Source: Flavobacterium sp. UGB4466 (GTDB lineage Bacteria; Bacteroidota; Bacteroidia; Flavobacteriales; Flavobacteriaceae). From it: a DNA stretch of 40,169 nt. This document shows positions 34,438 to 40,169 of the stretch, one piece after another (within the stretch, counting starts at the first letter, position 1; every line of letters begins with the position of its first letter). The stretch lies in contig NZ_CAGKLC010000041.1 in NCBI RefSeq assembly GCF_903469665.1, positions 1-40,169 of the forward strand, given 5' to 3'. The position numbers and the translations under genes were made by a program. The notes beneath the pieces are model-generated. The model did no database searches, had not been told where the DNA came from, and saw nothing but the letters and a program-made list of their open reading frames with translations.

Positions 34438-34467
34438 AAAAAAAGCCTTGCTCATTACGAACAAGGC
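34438..34467 (-). terminator. Terminator of the DUF4198 gene
   Basis: GCCTTG at 34445-34450 pairs with CAAGGC at 34462-34467. On the minus strand the stem is followed by seven T (A run 34438-34444). Confidence 0.8.
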
Positions 34468-34507
34468 CTAACTAACTATAAAATTATCAAATAATGAATG
34501 GACTATA

Positions 34508-35233
34508 TTATTTAACGGCAATTAAATAAGTTGCCATCTTCCAGATTTCGTTGTAATTTTTGCCATTATGTTCTCCGGCAGCTTTTTCGGTATAAGCAAA
34601 TTCTACCATATAATTTCCTGACCAAAGTGGTGTAAAAGAGATTTCTCCTTTGTCATTGCTCCATAATTCTTTTTCCCAACCATTTGGAGCAATTACTTTT
34701 ATTTTTTGTTTTTTAGCTGCTGCACCTTCATACAAAGCATTGATGTTTAGTACTGTTTTTTGTTTAGCCGCTGTCACTTCTTTAGCAAAGACACTAATGA
34801 TGTTTGTATTTGCGGCAGCATCATTTCCTTTGGCGGCATTGCCAACGGTAACCGTTGCGCTTGAATTGTAATCTAATTTCATGGTACCGTATACATCTTT
34901 TACAGTATGATGCATCACAACCGTATAAACGCCATCCTCATCTGGTGTAAAAAAGGCCTGATATTTATTTTCTAAGGCTGTAGCGGTAAGTTTTGTTTCT
35001 TTTTTTGACGGGCTAATTACAACCAGTGAAAAATCTTTTAAATCCGAAAACCATTTTGCCGAAGCTGTAATATCATTATCTGAAAATTCTCCAAAGAAAA
35101 CAGATATTTCCTGAGCTTTTCCTTTAGCTCCCACCGCTTTAGTTTCGATCCACAAGGCATGAGCAAATAGAGTAGGGCTGGCAATTAACATTAAAAGTAA
35201 AAATGTTATTGATTGTAAAGTTTTAGATTTCAT
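34508..35233 (-). CDS. DUF4198 family periplasmic protein
   Basis: 241 residues with a signal peptide whose likely cleavage site (LFA/HALW) leaves His as the first mature residue. The motif HALWIE matches the AH-x-x-WIE opening of DUF4198 proteins. Two beta-rich halves follow, with SPSKKETKLTATALENKYQA and GVYTVVMHH in the first and APNGWEKELWSNDKGEISFTPLWSGNYMVEF in the second. DUF4198 proteins often accompany TonB-dependent receptors and metal transporters, and are related to NikM/NikK-type periplasmic nickel/cobalt components. Here it lies between two siderophore receptor genes, which suggests metal uptake. I start at ATG 35233; the only earlier start is a TTG. It has its own promoter and terminator. 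Confidence 0.8.
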   Translation of the reverse strand: MKSKTLQSITFLLLMLIASPTLFAHALWIETKAVGAKGKAQEISVFFGEFSDNDITASAKWFSDLKDFSLVVISPSKKETKLTATALENKYQAFFTPDEDGVYTVVMHHTVKDVYGTMKLDYNSSATVTVGNAAKGNDAAANTNIISVFAKEVTAAKQKTVLNINALYEGAAAKKQKIKVIAPNGWEKELWSNDKGEISFTPLWSGNYMVEFAYTEKAAGEHNGKNYNEIWKMATYLIAVK

Positions 35234-35267
35234 AATATGCAATTAATGAGTTAATAATTTCGTATCA

Positions 35268-35297
35268 CAAATGTAAAGTTTAATATTAGTTTGACAA
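35268..35297 (-). promoter_or_regulatory. Promoter of the DUF4198 gene
   Basis: Minus strand TTG (35297-35295), a 19-base spacer, TACATTTG (35275-35268). The -7 element is identical to that of the receptor promoter at 34283-34290. Confidence 0.7.
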
Positions 35298-35335
35298 TAT
35301 TTATTTAGAACAATTATGAATAATAAGATGTAAAT

Positions 35336-36466
35336 CTAATCTTGTATTTTCTTCCGAATATCGTCAGCTGGTTTTGTGTTTCCATTTTTTAAATATGCTT
35401 TTTCCAGTGCGAGAGATGCATTTTTACTTTTCGGATAATACTTTTCTGCATATTTAAAGAAAATAATGGCCTGTTGCGGTTTTTCAATATCCAGACAATA
35501 ATTGCCAATCCAATCCAGATAACTTTCGGTTGGGAGAAAGGTAAAACCGGTTTGCTGCGATAATTTGGCATATTGTTTTTCTACCAGGGAAGGATCAACT
35601 ACGGCTTGTTTGACCTGAACCAGATGTTCTTCAAAAAGGAAGCGTAAACCATCATATTCGGCCGGAATGGGAATGGTTCCGTGATCTTCATTTTCATAAA
35701 ATTTAAAACCCCAGCGAAGGTTTTTAGGCTTTTTATCTTTCAGCAATTTTTCAAATTTTCTGATGCCTCTTGCCATATCTGTTGTGGTGTCCTGAGGAAT
35801 ACTTTTTTTATCGGCCATGGCTAAATAAATACTGCGCTGTTCAAAATTTTTTGTATTAAAAAGTGAATCCGCTTTTTTATTCATAAGTTCATTATCCCAC
35901 CAAAGACTTGGATCAATAATGATATAAGAATTAAACAATTGAGTATGATGCAACAGAATATTTACGGCCGTTAATCCTCCAAAAGAATGTCCGTTTAAAA
36001 CATTGTAACCCGAAGTTCTGTACTTGGAGTCTATGTAAGGACGCAGCTCATTTTCTAAAAAAGTGATGAAGTTTCTATTGCCTCCGCTTTGTTGAAACAT
36101 CTTCTTTTTTTTATCAAAAAACGCCTGACGATTTGCTTCGGTAGGGGTAAGATCTCTGGTTCGGTTGGTATTGGTTATTCCAACAACTATCATTTGAGGA
36201 ATTCTGGCATAAGGTCCTCGCGCAAGTGATTGCTGAAGTCCGGTAAAGGAATGAAAATTACTCTCGGCATCTAGTAAATAAACAACAGGATATTTTGCAG
36301 GAGCAAATTTAGTATTGTTGTAATCAGGGGGAAGATAAACCCAGAAGTTTCGTTCTTCATTTAATGCTTTAGAGAATAGATGTTGTTTACTGCCAATAGA
36401 GATGCTGTCTTGCGAGAAGGAAGGAGTAAACCAAAAAAGGCATAGCAATAAAATTGTTTTTTTCAT
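35336..36466 (-). CDS. Esterase D/IroE-like alpha/beta hydrolase (probable siderophore esterase)
   Basis: 376 residues: signal peptide (about 1-19), then a putative esterase fold (PF00756 type) with YPVVYLLDAESNF, nucleophile S161 in NGHSFGGLTA and H262 in NEDHGTIP. The C-terminal 90 residues are helical and TPR-like (LDIEKPQQAIIFFKYAEKYYPKSKNASLALEKAYL). IroE/Fes/BesA-type relatives hydrolyse ester-linked siderophores to release iron, and the location beside a siderophore receptor and PepSY gene supports that role; direct proof is absent. The start codon is two bases after the PepSY stop, so they are co-transcribed. Confidence 0.85.
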   Translation of the reverse strand: MKKTILLLCLFWFTPSFSQDSISIGSKQHLFSKALNEERNFWVYLPPDYNNTKFAPAKYPVVYLLDAESNFHSFTGLQQSLARGPYARIPQMIVVGITNTNRTRDLTPTEANRQAFFDKKKKMFQQSGGNRNFITFLENELRPYIDSKYRTSGYNVLNGHSFGGLTAVNILLHHTQLFNSYIIIDPSLWWDNELMNKKADSLFNTKNFEQRSIYLAMADKKSIPQDTTTDMARGIRKFEKLLKDKKPKNLRWGFKFYENEDHGTIPIPAEYDGLRFLFEEHLVQVKQAVVDPSLVEKQYAKLSQQTGFTFLPTESYLDWIGNYCLDIEKPQQAIIFFKYAEKYYPKSKNASLALEKAYLKNGNTKPADDIRKKIQD

Positions 36467-36468
36467 TT

Positions 36469-37626
36469 TTAAACTGATTGTGTTTTTTTCTTTTTATTCT
36501 GACGTCCGTACCAAATTAAAAAACCTGTTACGGGAAGAAACATGCATACAAGTCCCACAAGTAAAGTCAGTGTTTTTCCAATCCATCCGGCCCAAAAACC
36601 AATATGGAGATTCATCGTTGTTTCATCAATATCTAAACCGTTCATTACTTTTACGGGTATTTCAAATTCCTGGCCTGTATAGCGATTTAACGCAAAAGTT
36701 TTCCCGTTTTGAACGCCTTTCAGACCGATATCTTCGGCCGCTACCGCAAATAAACTGGTAATACTGTCTTTTGCGGCAATCGATAATTTGACTTGTTCAA
36801 TCGCTTCGTCTTTTGCAAATAATCGTTCTATTATTGGGTTTAATGCTGCAAATGTTTTAGTACTGTCATATTCAGGTTTTATGTCCCGAAATTTGGAGTA
36901 AGCGCGCGGCATACCTCCAAATACTTTTTGCGTCGTTGAGTTTAAAGGTTTGTTAACAATAATTAAACCGGTAATAGTAATCAATAAGGCGGGCAATAGG
37001 TTGTAAAATCCGGGAACATTGTGTAAATCGTAGTTGAGTCGTTTAAAACTGGCATTTTTTTTAATAGTAAAGCTTTGCAGTTTGGTAGATCGGTTCCATT
37101 TTTTTGGCCACCATAAGATAAGTCCTGTAATTAATTCGATTAGAAAAATCCAAACTGAAATTTCTATAATTAAATTTCCGATATCTCCAAAAGGAATATG
37201 ACCGCTGTGAATGTGGGCAATGACATAGAAGAAATCATAAGCCTTTCCGGAAGTTAAAACTTTGCCTGTATAAGGATCGATCCATGAAAATTGCAAATCC
37301 CGGTCTTTGGTCGACGAAGCCATCTTAATGGTTCTTTCGGGATCTCTGTAGGTAATAAAATAACTGGGTTTACGATTGGGCAGTTGTGTTTTGAAAGCCC
37401 TTATAATTTCTTCCGGAATTAGTTTTTGTTCTTTTACTTCAGAAACATATAAGGAATCATAAGCCAAACCATCAATAATATTATCGCAAAAGATAAATAA
37501 TACTCCTGTAAGCGCTACAATAAATACAATAATTCCGGAAGTAAGTCCTAACCATAAGTGGAGCCAATGATTCAGTTTACTCCATTTGCTTTTTTGTTTG
37601 TTTTTTTTGATTGTATTTCCAGACAT
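36469..37626 (-). CDS. PepSY-associated transmembrane protein (iron-regulated PiuB-like)
   Basis: 385 residues with about four membrane segments (roughly 25-46, 155-175, 205-226, 355-377). The first is preceded by the family opening LNHWLHLWLGLTSGIIVFIVALTG. Conserved His lie near the membrane faces: H20 and H23, HIHSGHIPFGD (about 140-150), DLHNVPGFY and NLHIGFWAG. PepSY-TM proteins are frequent neighbours of siderophore receptors, and some are thought to reduce ferric siderophores or heme-bound iron; that role is inferred. The gene lies between receptor 2 (71-base gap with a hairpin) and the esterase (two-base gap). Confidence 0.88.
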   Translation of the reverse strand: MSGNTIKKNKQKSKWSKLNHWLHLWLGLTSGIIVFIVALTGVLFIFCDNIIDGLAYDSLYVSEVKEQKLIPEEIIRAFKTQLPNRKPSYFITYRDPERTIKMASSTKDRDLQFSWIDPYTGKVLTSGKAYDFFYVIAHIHSGHIPFGDIGNLIIEISVWIFLIELITGLILWWPKKWNRSTKLQSFTIKKNASFKRLNYDLHNVPGFYNLLPALLITITGLIIVNKPLNSTTQKVFGGMPRAYSKFRDIKPEYDSTKTFAALNPIIERLFAKDEAIEQVKLSIAAKDSITSLFAVAAEDIGLKGVQNGKTFALNRYTGQEFEIPVKVMNGLDIDETTMNLHIGFWAGWIGKTLTLLVGLVCMFLPVTGFLIWYGRQNKKKKTQSV

Positions 37627-37637
37627 ACTGTAAAACG

Positions 37638-37679
37638 ATAAAAACCAAGCTACAATCGATAAGATATGATAGCTTGGTT
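37638..37679 (-). terminator. Hairpin with T run between receptor 2 and the PepSY gene
   Basis: AACCAAGCTA at 37643-37652 pairs exactly with TAGCTTGGTT at 37670-37679. On the minus strand it is followed by five T. It sits 18 bases after the receptor stop. I see no promoter between it and the PepSY start. Confidence 0.7.
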
Positions 37680-37697
37680 ATAACTAATTAAAAAGAA

Positions 37698-40100
37698 TTA
37701 AAATTTAAAAGTAAGATTAGCTACTAATTGTCTTGTTGGCATCATATTAGCCCAATAATCTGCTGACCAATATTCTTTGTTCGCAAGATTATTGACTTTT
37801 AGCCCTAATCTAAATTTTTGTTTTTCATAGAAGACACTGGCATCTAATGTGGTGTATCCGTTTGCTGTAAAGGTGTTGGCATCATTTAAATAGCTATCAC
37901 TTTGAGTGTTTCCGCCAAAACCAAAACCAACTCCTTTGGCTTGTCCGTCTAAGATTTTATAGCTAATCCAGAAATTAGCAACATTAGCAGGAGTAGAGTA
38001 AGGTTTTTTTCCTTCAAGACTTGGGTTTGCTTTGGTGTATTCACTTTGGTTATAACCGTAGCCTACAATAATGTGTAAGCCTCTAAACGGATTTGCAATC
38101 AGATCGGCCTCAAAACCTTTACTGCTTTGCGTTGCATCCTGAACAGAAAATAAAGGATTGTTAGGATCTGTACGCAATTTGTTTTTTACTTTAATATCAT
38201 AGTAACTCAAAGTACCGTTTAGTTTTCCTCCCAGTAATTCAATTTTTACACCACCTTCTAACTGGTTTGCTTCTTCAGGTTTAAACTCTGTCAAACCATT
38301 TGGATTGTCTGCAGTTGGTGCTGGCGACACATTGCTGAATCCGTTCATATAATTTCCAAAAACCGAAACTTTGTCTTTAACAACCTGATACACTAAACCA
38401 AATTTTGGAGAAACAGCATTCTGATTGTACTGTGCAATTTTGTTTTCGTAATGATCAAAACGCGCGCTGGCCATAGCAATAAATCGATCGGTAATATTGA
38501 TCACATCCGAAGCATAAAAACTTAATGTTCTAAAATCTCTGGTGTTAACTACAGTTGGCGCCGTCATATTAGCGATAAGCTGTTTGTATTTCTCCATATT
38601 GATAAAAGCGGCATTTCCGTTGATGGTAAGGGCAGGATTTGCAACAGCGGTATCATAATTATTAATGAGCCATCTGTTATCATTTGTACTGATATAGGTG
38701 TAATCGATCCCTAAAAGTAATCGGTTTTTAAGGCTTCCAATATTGAAATTCCCGATAAAGTTTTGTTGAATTTGTGACGTTTTAAAGGTACTGTTGATGT
38801 TGTACAATCTTCGTTGTAAAGTAATACCAGAATTCGCAGCCGTATTGATCAGTAAGAACAAATAATTGGCCTTATTGTCGGTAAAAGCATTAGAAAAATT
38901 AGTTTGCGAAACCCATTGATCTGACAATTGATAGGTGGCTTTTGCAAAAATATTGGTGTTTTTTGCTTCCGATTGTAAATCATCTGTCGCATACGATTTT
39001 TTGAAATCAAAATGTAAATCATTCAGACTTTTTACTGGTGGTGTACCGCTTCCTAAACCAATAGAAGTTGAATTACGGTTTCCTTGATACAATTCTAAAT
39101 CAAAGTCAAAGGTCAAACGGTCACTGGCTTTATAAGTAAAGGAAGGAGCCACGACAAAAGTGTGGCTTTTGCCATAATCCTGCCATGTTTTTTGGTTGTC
39201 TAAAGCGGCGTTAATCCTAAAAAGCATTGTTTTTTCTTCATTAAGAGGTGTATTAAAATCGATAGTTGTACGACTTAGAGCCCAGCTTCCGGTCGTATAA
39301 CTTACTTCACCTTTCATAAAGTCAAAAGGCTTTTTAGTCACTCTGTTGATAAGACCGCCATAAGTGGTTAAGGACGAGCCAAACAAGGTTGCTGATGGTC
39401 CTTTGATTACTTCGATACTTTCCAGGTTTACAGGATCACTCATCGTTACCCAGTTTGTGTTCATTCCGTTACGGATTGATCCCGCTGCCGATGAACCGCT
39501 AAAACCACGCATTCTTAAACTTAATCCAACTCCTCCAGAACCCACACTTTGCGTCACGTTGTTTAATCCCGGAGCCGAGTTTAAAGCACTTCTGAAATCA
39601 ACAGCTATTTGTTCTACAAAGAGTTCTTTGGGAACGACGGTATACACTTGCGGGTTTTCAAGATTTGCAATCGGTAATCTCGCGACATATTCACTTTGTT
39701 TTTTAGCAAATTTTTTGGCGGCAGAAACAACCACAACTTCCTGTAATTCTTTTAAAGAAGATTCTAATTGAAATGAAACCGTTGAGGTTTCATTTGCACT
39801 GACTGTAATTTGCTGTTTTGATGGAATATGTCCCATCATATTAATTTCGATTTCATATGTTCCTGTAGGCACCTGGCTTAAAATAAAAACACCATTTTCA
39901 TCTGTGAGGGCTGACTTTTTTAATTTTGGTATTGTAATATTTACGGAGGAGGCAAGGTGGTCATCTGAAGTAATTACAGTTCCTTTTATAGAACCTGTAC
40001 TTTGTTGGGAAAATGCATTTGTAATGAAAAAACAAACCAGAAGAAGCATGTAAATGGGGGTGGTTAACATCTTTTTTACCCTTGGTATAATAAAAAGCAT
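37698..40100 (-). CDS. TonB-dependent siderophore receptor with CarboxypepD_reg-like domain
   Basis: 800 residues: signal peptide (about 1-32, ending NAFSQQ); a carboxypeptidase-regulatory-like beta sandwich (about 36-115: GSIKGTVITSDDHLASSV, GVFILSQVPTGTYEIEI), then the TonB-box-like ELQEVVVVSA; a plug (about 125-255: PQVYTVVPKELF, RMRGFSGSSAAGSIRNGM, IEVIKGPSATLFGSSLTTYGGLINRVTKKP); and the barrel to the terminal Phe (NLTFKF). The siderophore receptor wording is clear; ligand unknown. Met at 40070 is an alternative start, but the upstream start keeps the positive residues before the hydrophobic segment. First gene of the receptor-PepSY-esterase group; its promoter is at the window edge. Confidence 0.92.
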   Translation of the reverse strand: MLFIIPRVKKMLTTPIYMLLLVCFFITNAFSQQSTGSIKGTVITSDDHLASSVNITIPKLKKSALTDENGVFILSQVPTGTYEIEINMMGHIPSKQQITVSANETSTVSFQLESSLKELQEVVVVSAAKKFAKKQSEYVARLPIANLENPQVYTVVPKELFVEQIAVDFRSALNSAPGLNNVTQSVGSGGVGLSLRMRGFSGSSAAGSIRNGMNTNWVTMSDPVNLESIEVIKGPSATLFGSSLTTYGGLINRVTKKPFDFMKGEVSYTTGSWALSRTTIDFNTPLNEEKTMLFRINAALDNQKTWQDYGKSHTFVVAPSFTYKASDRLTFDFDLELYQGNRNSTSIGLGSGTPPVKSLNDLHFDFKKSYATDDLQSEAKNTNIFAKATYQLSDQWVSQTNFSNAFTDNKANYLFLLINTAANSGITLQRRLYNINSTFKTSQIQQNFIGNFNIGSLKNRLLLGIDYTYISTNDNRWLINNYDTAVANPALTINGNAAFINMEKYKQLIANMTAPTVVNTRDFRTLSFYASDVINITDRFIAMASARFDHYENKIAQYNQNAVSPKFGLVYQVVKDKVSVFGNYMNGFSNVSPAPTADNPNGLTEFKPEEANQLEGGVKIELLGGKLNGTLSYYDIKVKNKLRTDPNNPLFSVQDATQSSKGFEADLIANPFRGLHIIVGYGYNQSEYTKANPSLEGKKPYSTPANVANFWISYKILDGQAKGVGFGFGGNTQSDSYLNDANTFTANGYTTLDASVFYEKQKFRLGLKVNNLANKEYWSADYWANMMPTRQLVANLTFKF

Positions 40101-40141
40101 ACTATATTTATTTAGATTGGTTATAAATTGATAATTTTACG

Positions 40142-40149
40142 CAAAAGTA
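40142..40149 (-). promoter_or_regulatory. -7 element of the second siderophore receptor gene
   Basis: Minus strand TACTTTTG fits TAnnTTTG. The expected -33 position falls at or beyond the window end, so only this half is seen. Confidence 0.45.
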
Positions 40150-40169
40150 ATATGTTAATAAAAACATAA

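Noticed and set aside
39364..39771. 135-codon plus-strand frame within the second receptor gene
   Set aside because: It is fully antisense to the conserved plug domain and lacks a promoter or recognisable motif.

Overview
The window looks like a chromosome segment of a Flavobacterium-type bacterium (Bacteroidota, Flavobacteriaceae). The evidence is low G+C, promoters of the Bacteroidota form TTG-N17-23-TAnnTTTG, one-piece SecDF, a type IX secretion system (T9SS) type B sorting domain, PorP/SprF, and outer-membrane receptors ending in a C-terminal Phe. I recognised no rRNA, tRNA, CRISPR array, prophage or transposase.

Layout. 0.2-12.1 kb, plus strand: an asparagine synthetase B homologue with an altered glutaminase site, a secreted M16 peptidase, gyrB, mdh, secDF and a PagL-like outer-membrane lipid A deacylase. 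Strong hairpin terminators follow the asparagine synthetase, the M16 gene, mdh and secDF. 12.1-12.5 kb: a gene-free, palindrome-rich element. 12.5-17.9 kb, minus strand: a class I aminotransferase, folE, a four-helix-bundle (S23-type) gene between intergenic repeats, then cysS-yidD-lgt. 18.0-25.2 kb, plus strand: a two-lobed aspartyl protease with a PDZ domain, then a tight three-gene cluster of a repeat-built T9SS type B cargo protein, a PorP/SprF-like barrel and a TPR/PD40/OmpA-family protein. 25.2-30.5 kb: a small lipoprotein, a DUF1573 protein, valS, a GyrI-like protein and many dispersed palindromic repeats. 30.5-40.1 kb, minus strand: an amino acid permease and an apparent iron/siderophore locus (two TonB-dependent siderophore receptors, a DUF4198 protein, an IroE/Fes-like esterase and a PepSY membrane protein).

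How the genes work together. The type B trio is expected to make and display one large surface protein: cargo, its PorP/SprF partner, and an OmpA-type protein that could tie the assembly to peptidoglycan. The iron locus reads as uptake of ferric siderophore (receptors), ester cleavage to release iron (esterase) and possible reduction at the inner membrane (PepSY protein). The rest is mostly housekeeping: translation (cysS, valS), DNA topology (gyrB), TCA cycle (mdh), secretion and lipoprotein maturation (secDF, yidD, lgt) and folate (folE).

The most unusual observations are the asparagine synthetase, in which three glutamine-site residues are substituted, and at least five families of intergenic palindromes, one of which brackets the S23-type gene. 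I found no clear wholly new multi-gene system. The type B cargo module and the glutaminase-altered AsnB are the best candidates for new biology.
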